Origin: Clostridia bacterium
Lineage (GTDB): Bacteria > Bacillota_A > Clostridia > Christensenellales > Aristaeellaceae
Direction: 5' to 3'
Assembly: GCA_017517815.1 (NCBI GenBank)
Contig: JAFWYA010000071.1
Coordinates: 10,356 to 74,355 of the forward strand
DNA length: 64,000 nt
Shown: piece after piece, positions 19,613 to 27,594 of the stretch
Layout: each line of letters starts with the position of its first letter
Numbering within the stretch: position 1 is the first letter of the stretch
Made by a program: the position numbers and the translations under genes
Notes under the pieces: model-generated
What the model was told of the DNA's origin: nothing
What the model saw: only the letters and a program-made list of their open reading frames with translations
Database searches by the model: none

Positions 19613-19710
19613 AAGGTGTGCTGATGGCTTGAAAAAGCGTGCAGAACTTAGTATAAATGAGTATTTCTCGCACTCTGAAAGCATAAATATTGTACCTTTT
19701 TCCAGCCACT

Positions 19711-19736
19711 CCGCCCCTTGCGGGGCGGCTTTTTTG
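19711..19736 (+). terminator. Terminator of the ridA-nfnAB operon
   Basis: Strong GC stem CCGCCCC / GGGGCGG with loop TTGC followed by CTTTTTT. The 98 nt between the nfnB stop and this stem contain no gene that I can recognise. Confidence 0.88.
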
Positions 19737-19776
19737 TATATTGAAAAATTCTGCATTGCCATCTACCTCAGTCAAG

Positions 19777-19805
19777 TTGATTTTTATGTTTGATTACCTT
19801 ATAAT
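19777..19805 (+). promoter_or_regulatory. Promoter of the dlt-like operon
   Basis: TTGATT, 17-nt spacer, TATAAT, with about 30 nt of leader before the first ATG. No small DltX-type reading frame is present in the leader. Confidence 0.78.
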
Positions 19806-19844
19806 ATAAACTGTAATTTTTTGCAGAAAGATGAGCTGGCAAAA

Positions 19845-21347
19845 ATGAACCAAACCGTATTAAAATGGCTTGAACAGACTGTCAAAACGCATGCAGATAA
19901 AGTGATGCTCACTGACGAAAACAGCAGCCTCACCTTTGGCGAATTCGACCGCATTTCCAAAGCAATTGGCAGTTGTCTGGCGGAAAGAGTCGCGCCTGCT
20001 TCTTCTGTTGTTGTGATGAGCGGCCGCCATGTGATCACACCCGCGGCCTTTTTGGGCGTAGTGCGCGCAGGCTGTTTTTATGCGCCAATGGATGCTACCA
20101 TGCCCGTGTCGCGCCTGAATCAAATTCTCAAAATCATTAAGAGCAAATACATGCTTGTTGATCGCGCTTTTGCAAGCGTCGCTGACCAGCTCGACTTTGA
20201 CGGCGAGCGTCTGTATATTGACGAAATTGCAGAGACCCCCATTGACGAGCCTCTGCTTACACGTGCGGCTGAACAGCTGCTGCCCACTTCGCCCCTGTAC
20301 GTTATCTTCACTTCCGGCTCGACCGGTGTGCCCAAGGGCGTTATCACGTCTCATCAGTCGCTGATGCACTATATTGACGCGGTTGCAGGCGTGCTGGATA
20401 TTCAGGAAAATGATGTGCTGGGCAGCCAGTCTCCGTTTGATTATATCGCGGCAGTCCGTGACATCTATCTGCCGCTGAAAACCGGCGCTTCAACCGTTGT
20501 GGTTCCAAAAAACGAGTTTTCCATGCCGGTTCAGCTGTTTGAAACGCTCAACCGCCATAAGGTCACAACCCTGTGCTGGAGCGTCGCAGGCATTGAGCTG
20601 CCTGCCAAGCTGGGCGGCTTCGACTGCGGTAAGCCTGAATACCTCAAAAAAGTCTGCTTCTCCGGTTCGGTGATGGCCTGCAAGTATCTGAAGATCTGGC
20701 AGGAGCATTTGCCCGACGTGCTGTTTGTCAATCAGTACGGCCCGACCGAAGCCACTGCATCCTGTACCTACTATGTGGTCAGTGAAAAGGTGGACGACAA
20801 TACCGTGCTGCCCATCGGCAAGCCTTATGAAAACTACGGCATTCTGCTGCTAAACGAAGATGATACCCCCACCGCGCCCGGAGAGATCGGTGAGATCTGT
20901 GTTAAGGGCCCTGTGCTGGCGCTTGGTTATTACGGCGATGCGGAACGTACGGCTCAGGCCTTTATTCAGAATCCTCTCAACCCCAATTACCGGGAACTGA
21001 TCTATAAAACCGGCGATCTGGGACGTTGGATGGAAGATGGCAATCTGGCATTCCATGGTCGTAAGGATCGGCAGATCAAGCATATGGGCCACCGCATCGA
21101 ACTGGGCGAGCTGGAAAAAACAGCTTCAGAGGTCGAGGGTGTGTCACAGTGCTGCGCCATGTACAACAAGGACAAGGAACTTTTGTACCTGTTCTACACC
21201 GGCGAAGCCACCTCAAAGGAAATCGTACTGCATTTCAGGGCCGTGCTCCCGGCATTCATGGTACCGCGCAAGCTGATCCGCATGGATGAGCTTCCCCGGC
21301 TGCCCAACGGCAAACTGGACATGCAGGCTATGAAAAATCTATTTTAA
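19845..21347 (+). CDS. Amino acid adenylation enzyme, DltA-like
   Basis: A 500-residue ANL-superfamily enzyme predicted to adenylate an amino acid and load it on the carrier protein encoded next. Core motifs from the ATG: A3 FTSGSTGVPKG at about 155-165, A5 NQYGPTEAT at about 297, A7 YKTGDLGRW at about 388, A8 GRKDRQIKHMGHRIELGE at about 405, and A10 PNGK with the catalytic Lys near residue 490. The size and stand-alone architecture match D-alanine:carrier ligase DltA (about 500 residues) rather than a full NRPS. Substrate specificity cannot be read with certainty. A TTG codon lies 24 nt upstream in frame, but the ATG at 19845 is preferred. First gene of the five-gene operon. Confidence 0.87.
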   Translation: MNQTVLKWLEQTVKTHADKVMLTDENSSLTFGEFDRISKAIGSCLAERVAPASSVVVMSGRHVITPAAFLGVVRAGCFYAPMDATMPVSRLNQILKIIKSKYMLVDRAFASVADQLDFDGERLYIDEIAETPIDEPLLTRAAEQLLPTSPLYVIFTSGSTGVPKGVITSHQSLMHYIDAVAGVLDIQENDVLGSQSPFDYIAAVRDIYLPLKTGASTVVVPKNEFSMPVQLFETLNRHKVTTLCWSVAGIELPAKLGGFDCGKPEYLKKVCFSGSVMACKYLKIWQEHLPDVLFVNQYGPTEATASCTYYVVSEKVDDNTVLPIGKPYENYGILLLNEDDTPTAPGEIGEICVKGPVLALGYYGDAERTAQAFIQNPLNPNYRELIYKTGDLGRWMEDGNLAFHGRKDRQIKHMGHRIELGELEKTASEVEGVSQCCAMYNKDKELLYLFYTGEATSKEIVLHFRAVLPAFMVPRKLIRMDELPRLPNGKLDMQAMKNLF

Positions 21348-21362
21348 AGGCAGGAGACAAAC

Positions 21363-21590
21363 ATGGAAGAACTGATGAAGATCCTTGAAGAACTGCGCCC
21401 CGATGTGGACTTTGAAAACGAAACCGGCCTGATTGCCAATGGTATTCTGGATTCTTTTGATATCGTGTCTCTGGTCAATGAGCTGTCTGACGCTTTCGAT
21501 GTAGAAATCAAGCCCAGCGACCTGATTCCCGACAACTTCAACTCCGCCTCTGCCATTCTGGCATTGGTCGAACGTCTGCAGGATGAGTGA
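21363..21590 (+). CDS. Acyl/aminoacyl carrier protein, DltC-like
   Basis: A 75-residue four-helix carrier protein. Ser31 in NGILDSFDIVSL is the phosphopantetheine attachment site, and the acidic helix II that follows (NELSDAFDVEI) is the usual partner-docking surface. Length and pattern match DltC and stand-alone acyl carrier proteins. It lies 15 nt after the adenylation gene and directly before the decarboxylase, so it is expected to carry the activated amino acid as a thioester between those enzymes and the membrane acyltransferase. The housekeeping AcpP has a DSLD motif, and the divergent DSFD here supports a dedicated carrier. AGGAG lies upstream of the ATG. Confidence 0.9.
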   Translation: MEELMKILEELRPDVDFENETGLIANGILDSFDIVSLVNELSDAFDVEIKPSDLIPDNFNSASAILALVERLQDE

Positions 21591-21591
21591 T

Positions 21592-22770
21592 ATGAGCCAT
21601 ATCAGCCTGGCTGAGCTTGGTGCTCGCCTTCATACTCCGGCCTATGTTTTTGACAGCAGCCGCTTTGCAGAGCGGGCAGCTACCGTCAAGAAAGCATTCG
21701 GCCCCAAGACCGGGATTTGCTTTTCCATCAAAGCAAATCCCTTCCTGTTGTGCTGCCTGCCTGACGTGTTTGACAAAATCGAGGTGTGCAGTCCCGGCGA
21801 ACTGACCATCTGCGAAAAGACTGGCGCGGATATGTCCAGCGTTATTTTCTCCGGCGTCAACAAAACCGCCAAAGACGTTGAGCGCGCAATGGATGACGGT
21901 GTAGGCGTTTTCACCGCTGAAAGCTGGCTGCATGTGCAGCTGATCAACGAAAGCGCCCTTAAGCGCGGTCTTTGTGTGCCGGTTCTGGTACGTCTGACGG
22001 CAGGCAGCCAGTTCGGCATGGACGAAGCCGACGTGCTTGACCTGATTGCCCGTCGGGATGAATACAAGGGCATCCGTATTGTAGGTCTTCATTTCTTCTC
22101 CGGCACGCAGAAGCGCAAGCCTGCGCTGATCGAAAAGGAACTGGATCACGTCATGGCCTTTATCGATCGTGTTGCCAGCGAATATCAGTTCCGGCTTGAA
22201 CGGCTTGAGTACGGCACAGGTCTGGCTGTGGACTATTTTGACGCCAATGCAGATTCGCTCGAAATGGCCCGTTTGGAGGCTGTTTCAGCAAAAATTCGCG
22301 AAGTAGCTGAAAAAATCGAGCTGACCGTGGAAATGGGCCGCTTTTTTGCTGCGCCCTGCGGCCATTACTTCACCCGTGTGATGGATGTCAAAACCAATCA
22401 GGGCGTTAACTATGCCATTGTGGATGGTGGCTTGAACCAGCTGAAATACGACGGCCAGATTCAGGGCATGCAAATTCCGCAAATTGTGCATCTCAAAGCC
22501 ACTGAAGACGCTTCTGATGCGCTTCCCTGGACACTTTGCGGCAGCCTTTGCACCACCGCAGACGTTCTTGCGCGCAATGTGCCTTTCAGCAATCTGCAGA
22601 TCGGCGATCTGCTGGTTTTTGAACGCACAGGTGCCTATTCCGTCATGGAGGGCATGGCTGTCTTCCTCAGCCGTGAGATGCCTGAGATCCATCTGCTGTC
22701 GGAAGAAAAGGGCCTGATGCTGCTTCGCGGAATGATCGACACCGACCAGTTCAATACTCCCATGGCCTAA
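21592..22770 (+). CDS. PLP-dependent decarboxylase, fold type III (DapDC/ODC/BtrK-like)
   Basis: A 392-residue alanine-racemase-fold decarboxylase. From the ATG: Lys47 in FSIKANPF is the Schiff-base lysine, HFFSGTQ near 167 is the pyridine-contacting region, GTGLAVDYF near 208 and EMGRFFAAPCG near 247 form the phosphate and substrate sites, and CGSLCTTADV near 316 is the usual catalytic-cysteine motif. Standard enzymes act on free diaminopimelate, ornithine or lysine. BtrK of butirosin biosynthesis, however, acts on an amino acid bound to a carrier protein. Location directly after a DltC-like carrier favours a carrier-bound or pathway-specific substrate. An alternative ATG at 21583 would overlap the carrier gene; AGGATGAG favours 21592. 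Confidence 0.86.
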   Translation: MSHISLAELGARLHTPAYVFDSSRFAERAATVKKAFGPKTGICFSIKANPFLLCCLPDVFDKIEVCSPGELTICEKTGADMSSVIFSGVNKTAKDVERAMDDGVGVFTAESWLHVQLINESALKRGLCVPVLVRLTAGSQFGMDEADVLDLIARRDEYKGIRIVGLHFFSGTQKRKPALIEKELDHVMAFIDRVASEYQFRLERLEYGTGLAVDYFDANADSLEMARLEAVSAKIREVAEKIELTVEMGRFFAAPCGHYFTRVMDVKTNQGVNYAIVDGGLNQLKYDGQIQGMQIPQIVHLKATEDASDALPWTLCGSLCTTADVLARNVPFSNLQIGDLLVFERTGAYSVMEGMAVFLSREMPEIHLLSEEKGLMLLRGMIDTDQFNTPMA

Positions 22771-22789
22771 TGGTTGGAGGAATGTTTTC

Positions 22790-24412
22790 TTGAGTTACAC
22801 ATCGTTGAACTTTGCACTGTTTGTGTGCATCACGGCGCTGGTGTATTTTCTGTTCCCTGTCAAAAAGTATCAGTGGACAGTGCTTCTTGCCGCCAGCTAT
22901 GTGTTCTATCTGTTTGTAGGCTACAAGCACGCCTTTTTCCTGCTGTTTACCACCGTTTCGGTTTATGCAACAGCGCTTGTGATCGACCGCATTGCTGCGC
23001 GTGGGCAGGAGCAGCTTAAAGCCCACAAGGAAGACTGGGACAAAGCCGAAAAAAAGGCCTTCCGTGGCCGAATCAAGCAGAAAAAGCGTTCTGTTATGCT
23101 GTTGGCAGTCATTGTCAACCTGGCGATTCTCTGCTTCCTGAAGTACTACAACTTCCTCGCCGGCAGCCTCAACGATCTGCTGGGTGCAGGCGGCATCCGC
23201 TTTTCTGCGCCTACGCTCAAGCTTCTTCTGCCGCTGGGCATTTCTTTTTACACCTTCCAGGCGGTCGGATATGTGCTGGACGTGTATAATGAAAAAGTGC
23301 AGCCCGAGCGCAATGTGTTTAAGTTTGCCCTGTTTGTATCTTTCTTCCCGCAAATCGTGCAGGGACCCATCAGTTTCTACAGTCAGCTTGCTCATCAGCT
23401 GTACGAGCCGCACCGTTTTGAGTATACCCGTGCAAAGCATGGCTGCGAACTGATTTTGTGGGGTTTGTTCAAGAAGCTTGTCATTGCTGACCGTGCGCTG
23501 ATTGCCATCAATGCCGTGCTGGATCAGTATGTCAATTTCGGCGGTACAACGCTGACCTTTACGATCCTGTTGTATGCTCTTCAGCTCTACACGGACTTTT
23601 CCGGCGGCATTGATATTTCCCGCGGCGTTGCCCAGATCTTTGGCATCGATATGGTGCAGAACTTCAAACGACCCTATTTTGCAACCGACATCAACGATTA
23701 CTGGCGCAGGTGGCACATCTCCCTGGGCGCATGGATGAAGGAATACGTCTTCTATCCTCTGGCCCTTTCCAAGCGTTTTGCGGCGCTTAGCAAAAAAATC
23801 AAGGCCAGCCGTTTCGGCTCGACCCCTGCCGGAACCCATGTGGCCCGAGTATTGCCCACCAGCATTGCCTCGCTGATCGTGTTCCTCCTTGTGGGTGCCT
23901 GGCATGGCGCCAACTGGAAGTACATTGGCTTTGGCCTGTGGAACGGCGGCGTGATTATGGTTTCCACCCTGATGGAGCCGCTTTTTGTGAAGCTGGCTGA
24001 AAAACTGCGCATCAACACAAAAACGATGTTCTTCCGTCTGTTCCAGATGCTGCGTACCTTCCTCATCGTTCTGGTCGGCTACGTATTTGACGTTGCTCCT
24101 ACATTAACAGACGCTCTGCGCACTTTGTGGCGGATGGTGGTTCGCCAAAACTTTGCCACCGCAGGTGCAGAGATCGCCGGACTCGGCCTGAGCAACAAAG
24201 ACTACTGGCTGCTTGGAATCTGCACGCTGTTCCTGCTTGTGGTCAGCATTCTGCAGGAGCGCAGCGCTGATGTTTCTCTTCGCGAAAAGCTGGATCAAAA
24301 GCCCTTCATCCTCCGGTATGCATTGCTGTTTGTGGGTATTCTTGCAATCGTAATCTTCGGTATTTACGGACCTGGCTATAATCCGGCTGACTTTGTTTAC
24401 ATGCAGTTCTAA
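22790..24412 (+). CDS. MBOAT family O-acyltransferase (DltB/AlgI/PatA-like)
   Basis: A 540-residue polytopic membrane protein with about ten to twelve hydrophobic helices. The two conserved MBOAT histidines are His309 in YWRRWHISLG and His372 in GAWHGANW, the pattern of AlgI, PatB/PatA-type and DltB proteins. These proteins move acyl or aminoacyl groups from a cytoplasmic donor across the membrane to a polymer acceptor. It is longer than DltB (about 400 residues) because of N-terminal and cytoplasmic loop segments (residues about 70-105 are strongly charged). The only in-frame start that has GGAGG at the right distance (9 nt) is TTG at 22790; the ATG at 22782 stops at once. The operon donor would be the carrier protein. 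Confidence 0.85.
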   Translation: MSYTSLNFALFVCITALVYFLFPVKKYQWTVLLAASYVFYLFVGYKHAFFLLFTTVSVYATALVIDRIAARGQEQLKAHKEDWDKAEKKAFRGRIKQKKRSVMLLAVIVNLAILCFLKYYNFLAGSLNDLLGAGGIRFSAPTLKLLLPLGISFYTFQAVGYVLDVYNEKVQPERNVFKFALFVSFFPQIVQGPISFYSQLAHQLYEPHRFEYTRAKHGCELILWGLFKKLVIADRALIAINAVLDQYVNFGGTTLTFTILLYALQLYTDFSGGIDISRGVAQIFGIDMVQNFKRPYFATDINDYWRRWHISLGAWMKEYVFYPLALSKRFAALSKKIKASRFGSTPAGTHVARVLPTSIASLIVFLLVGAWHGANWKYIGFGLWNGGVIMVSTLMEPLFVKLAEKLRINTKTMFFRLFQMLRTFLIVLVGYVFDVAPTLTDALRTLWRMVVRQNFATAGAEIAGLGLSNKDYWLLGICTLFLLVVSILQERSADVSLREKLDQKPFILRYALLFVGILAIVIFGIYGPGYNPADFVYMQF

Positions 24413-24429
24413 GAAGGGCAGGATTCCAG

Positions 24430-25470
24430 ATGAAAAAAAAGCTCTTCCTTCTTGGCAGGCGATGTCTGTTTCTGTGTTTGCTGACAGCTGCCCTTGTGTA
24501 TATCAGCAGCGTTTTTGTTACTCATGCCAGTACGGACTGGACTGCCTCAAGTACCTACGGCGACTTTTATCAGCTTGAGCCCAATACGGTCGACGTGTTA
24601 TTCTTTGGTTCAAGCCATGTTGCTCGCGCATTTGCGCCTCAGGAACTTTACAACGAGCACGGCCTGACCAGTTATAATCTGGCAGGTGATGAGCAGAGCA
24701 TCCAACTCAGTTATTTCTGGCTGGAAGAAGCTCTGCGCACGCAATCGCCTCAGGTCGTTGTGCTAGACAGCTGTTTCCTGTTTGACTATCATCCCAGTCA
24801 GCCAATGAGCGTTGGCGAAGGAAGCTATCGAAAAGCGCTGGATCCTATGCGTATGTCTCCTGTAAAAATGCGCGCCATTCATGAAATCTGCCGTACGGAT
24901 CCGGAACAAAATGAACTAAGCTACTATCTGCCCTTCATTCGATATCATTCCAGCTGGCAGGAGCTTGACACTTCCAGTTTCCAGCTGCACCACAAACGTG
25001 GTTTGATGGGCTACACACCCAACTTTCTGATATGGAACAGCACCGGCGATGAACCTTTCATGGCTGAAGAAAGCGACGAAGCCGAAATGCTTCCTCTGAT
25101 GAAAGCGTATCTTGACCGCATCCGTGAACTTTGCAGCAAACAGGGTATCATCCTGCTTCTGGTTAAAACGCCCAGTCCCTGGCAAACGCTGGAACAGCAC
25201 AATGCTGTTTCGGCCTATGCCGAAGAACACGGGCTTGACTATATCGATTTTAACGAAGATGAAGCCTACTACGGCGCTGATTACTGGTATGCTACTGACA
25301 GCAGCGATATCGAGCATGCCAATCACTGGGGCGCGGTAAAGCTAACGTATTATCTGGGCGATTATCTGATCACGGAATATGGCTTGGAGCCTCATGATGA
25401 TCCGCAGTGGGATGAAAGTGATGCATTTTATCAGCTGCAGATTGAAGAAGGCGAAGCTTCTGCCGCCTGA
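24430..25470 (+). CDS. Membrane-anchored SGNH-fold protein, DltD-like
   Basis: A 346-residue protein with an N-terminal signal anchor (about residues 7-30), so the rest is outside the membrane. The SGNH/GDSL nucleophile motif is FFGSSHVARAF, with Ser61/Ser62, and the C-terminal dyad is D293-x-x-H296 followed by N298 and G301 (DIEHANHWG). DltD and AlgJ/AlgX-like partners of MBOAT proteins have the same layout and act at the outer face to finish transfer of the acyl group to the polymer. It lies 17 nt after the MBOAT gene and is the last gene of the operon. Whether it transfers, edits or hydrolyses is unknown. Confidence 0.8.
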   Translation: MKKKLFLLGRRCLFLCLLTAALVYISSVFVTHASTDWTASSTYGDFYQLEPNTVDVLFFGSSHVARAFAPQELYNEHGLTSYNLAGDEQSIQLSYFWLEEALRTQSPQVVVLDSCFLFDYHPSQPMSVGEGSYRKALDPMRMSPVKMRAIHEICRTDPEQNELSYYLPFIRYHSSWQELDTSSFQLHHKRGLMGYTPNFLIWNSTGDEPFMAEESDEAEMLPLMKAYLDRIRELCSKQGIILLLVKTPSPWQTLEQHNAVSAYAEEHGLDYIDFNEDEAYYGADYWYATDSSDIEHANHWGAVKLTYYLGDYLITEYGLEPHDDPQWDESDAFYQLQIEEGEASAA

Positions 25471-25476
25471 GTATAT

Positions 25477-25513
25477 TCAAAAGCCTGATCCTGTATGGAT
25501 CAGGCTTTTGGTA
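25477..25513. terminator. Terminator between the dlt-like operon and the convergent GHL10 gene
   Basis: Stem AAAAGCCTGATCC / GGATCAGGCTTTT with a short loop; symmetric A and T tracts make it usable in both directions. Confidence 0.88.
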
Positions 25514-25514
25514 T

Positions 25515-26735
25515 TCAGCTTTGCATATCAAACAGTTCTTTGGTTACATATACGCATCGTTCTGCTTTACCTGCTAAAACTCGAACGGCTTCTGGTTCAA
25601 AAGGAAGGTTTATCTGTTGTGTTTCATCCGCAGGAATTTCTGTTCTCAAGGCAGCTTCTTCCGTGCCATTTGTGATGCTTACGCATGTAATTGCTTCATC
25701 CAGCGCATTATAAAGGCATAGTTTTCTGCCATCCATTCCAGCCAGTGCTGTTGCGCCTTCGCGAAACAGGCAGATTCCCTCAACAGGCACACCTTGCAGC
25801 ATGTTGATGTCCGCCTGCAGTGCCAGGCCACTTCCGCCTTCATAAGCGTGCAGACCTACAATGGTTTTTATATTATGCTGTACAGTTCCTTCCGCAACGT
25901 GCCTTACCCAGGCAGCATCTTTTCCATAGGCTGTCGAATACGCCATCGGCAGCGCATAATCATAAAGTTTTGTCGCATCTTCGTAGTTCTGACCATAATG
26001 CAGGTCACTGAACGCTGTGTCTGCATAGGCACCTTCGGGCATCAATGCAGCGCTCAGAATGATATCCTTTCTTTCAGCATGTGCAGCAGCCGTAAGCGCT
26101 GAGGCAAAGCACTCCACATCTTTTCTGCGGGCACGGGCAAAAGCACGAAGATTTTCATCACCGTCACGATACGCATCCAGCAGGACATCTTCATTTCTGT
26201 ATTCGCCCGCCTGATATGCATGCTGTATCAGCGCATGAAGGCAAGCTTTGCTTGCTCCTTCAGCCTGATAACGCTCCATATCCTCATCAGCCCAACCGTA
26301 CAGCAGGTGATTATAGCGGATATAATCCAGATGCAGTCCGTCCACTTCATAACGACTGCATACCTCACGGATGACTGTCTCCATGTAATTCAGATACCCG
26401 TCATCCCTCAGTGAAATCAATTCCCTGTCTCTGCCTCGGACGAAATGGCACCGGCCACTTTCGGGATGCTGCCGCTTATAGTATGCATCACATGTCGATG
26501 TAAACCAAGCATGCACGCGCATGCCATGCTTGTGTGCACAATCTGTTATTTCGCGCAGCAGATCACGTTCATAACCACGTGGCGCAACTCGGCTATGATA
26601 GGATGCCTCGCCGCCGAGTCCCTTAGTCAGAAAAAAGAGATCTGTTACTCCTGCCTGCCGGCAACTGCGCACCACACGCTCTGCCCCGCGCAAGTTTACA
26701 TTCTGCGGCCAAACCCACATACCTAAAATCGCCAT
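25515..26735 (-). CDS. Glycosyl-hydrolase-like protein, GHL10/COG1649 type
   Basis: A 406-residue soluble protein whose barrel has the GHL10 pattern: N-terminal ILGMWVWPQNV, then GMRVHAWFTSTCD, and VDGLHLDYIRYN with the Asp-Tyr-Ile-Arg sequence typical of the COG1649/DUF4015 group. Members of the group hydrolyse or bind peptidoglycan or polysaccharide glycans (YngK-like), but most are uncharacterised. No signal peptide is seen, which is unusual for a wall enzyme and suggests a cytoplasmic oligosaccharide role. A TTG seven codons further upstream is possible, but AGGTG placed 7 nt before the ATG at 26735 decides the start. It is monocistronic and convergent to the dlt-like operon. Confidence 0.7.
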   Translation of the reverse strand: MAILGMWVWPQNVNLRGAERVVRSCRQAGVTDLFFLTKGLGGEASYHSRVAPRGYERDLLREITDCAHKHGMRVHAWFTSTCDAYYKRQHPESGRCHFVRGRDRELISLRDDGYLNYMETVIREVCSRYEVDGLHLDYIRYNHLLYGWADEDMERYQAEGASKACLHALIQHAYQAGEYRNEDVLLDAYRDGDENLRAFARARRKDVECFASALTAAAHAERKDIILSAALMPEGAYADTAFSDLHYGQNYEDATKLYDYALPMAYSTAYGKDAAWVRHVAEGTVQHNIKTIVGLHAYEGGSGLALQADINMLQGVPVEGICLFREGATALAGMDGRKLCLYNALDEAITCVSITNGTEEAALRTEIPADETQQINLPFEPEAVRVLAGKAERCVYVTKELFDMQS

Positions 26736-26798
26736 ATGCTGTTCACCTGCTGCCAAATCGTTTCTGCTATTGTAAGAAATAATAACTGATATGGCAAG

Positions 26799-27494
26799 TT
26801 ATTCTTTGATTCTTCCGTCCGTGGTAATGGTAATGACCTGCCACGGAATAAACTTTCCGCTGGCCTGCAGAGCGCGTTTCACAGCATTTTCGATGCCTCC
26901 GCAGCAGGGTACCTCCATCCGCAGCACTTTCACACTGCGGATATTGTTCAGCGCGATGATCTGCGTAAGTTTTTCAGCATAATCGCCCTCATCCAGTTTG
27001 GGGCATCCAATCAGCGTTACGTGATTGCGCATGAATTCTTGATGGAAATTGCCATAAGCGTAGGCCGTACAGTCAGCCGCAATCAGCAGGTTGGCATCGT
27101 CAAAATAAGGTGCATTCACAGGCACCAGCTTGATCTGACAGGGCCACTGTGCCAGCTGGTTGGCAGGCGCTTCTGCCGTCGCCACAGGAGCCGTCGGCGC
27201 TGCAGTGCGCAGCATTCTGGCCTGCATTCCGGGGCAGCCGCAGGGAGAAGCCTGTTTCTGTTGCTTTGCAGCAAGCACTGCCGCCTCGTTGTAGGCAGGT
27301 GCTTCGCGCTCTTCAAAGCTGATTGCATTGGTGGGACAGGCCGGCAGGCAATCACCCAGACCGTCGCAGTAGTCCTCGCGGGTCAGTTTGGCCTTTCCAT
27401 TGACCATTTCAATGGCGCCCTCATGACATGCAGCCGCACAGGCACCGCAGCCGTTGCACTTTTCCTCGTCGATATGAATGATTTTGCGAATCAT
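26799..27494 (-). CDS. Ferredoxin-domain protein with C-terminal metal-binding region (hcp-associated type)
   Basis: A 231-residue soluble protein. Residues 1-60 contain two [4Fe-4S] sets, CNGCGACAAACHEGAIE and CDGLGDCLPACP. A linker rich in Ala and Pro follows, with CGCPGMQ, and the C-terminal half has further cysteines (LIGCPKLD, VPCCGG). This architecture is often encoded next to a Crp/Fnr regulator and hydroxylamine reductase (Hcp) in Clostridia, where it is thought to serve electron transfer; here Hcp is missing from the neighbourhood. GAGGAGG precedes the ATG. The divergent Crp/Fnr gene lies 100 nt away with a palindrome between them, so the two are probably co-regulated. Confidence 0.8.
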   Translation of the reverse strand: MIRKIIHIDEEKCNGCGACAAACHEGAIEMVNGKAKLTREDYCDGLGDCLPACPTNAISFEEREAPAYNEAAVLAAKQQKQASPCGCPGMQARMLRTAAPTAPVATAEAPANQLAQWPCQIKLVPVNAPYFDDANLLIAADCTAYAYGNFHQEFMRNHVTLIGCPKLDEGDYAEKLTQIIALNNIRSVKVLRMEVPCCGGIENAVKRALQASGKFIPWQVITITTDGRIKE

Positions 27495-27521
27495 AATAAC
27501 CCTCCTCAGATGGATTGAGTA

Positions 27522-27550
27522 TTGCTTTTGCATGCTTATTATCCTATAAT
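27522..27550 (+). promoter_or_regulatory. Promoter of the Crp/Fnr regulator gene
   Basis: TTGCTT, 17-nt spacer, TATAAT, with a start of transcription predicted just before the 16-nt palindrome. The palindrome would therefore block or modulate elongation or open complex. Confidence 0.6.
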
Positions 27551-27564
27551 CAAGCTTGAAATTC

Positions 27565-27580
27565 TGTTGAAATTTCAACA
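27565..27580. promoter_or_regulatory. Perfect 16-nt palindrome, probable Crp/Fnr-family operator
   Basis: TGTTGAAATTTCAACA is an exact inverted repeat in the 100-nt gap between the ferredoxin gene and the divergent regulator gene. Half sites TTGAA/TTCAA resemble FNR-type half sites (TTGAT). It lies just downstream of the regulator promoter and probably upstream of, or within, the divergent promoter, which fits auto- and cross-regulation. Confidence 0.6.
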
Positions 27581-27594
27581 AAGCGGAGACTTTT

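Noticed and set aside
19845..25470. Ordinary dlt (D-alanylation) operon
   Set aside because: The MBOAT is 540 residues with AlgI/PatA-type motifs rather than about 400-residue DltB, no DltX-type small frame is present, and a PLP decarboxylase lies inside the operon.
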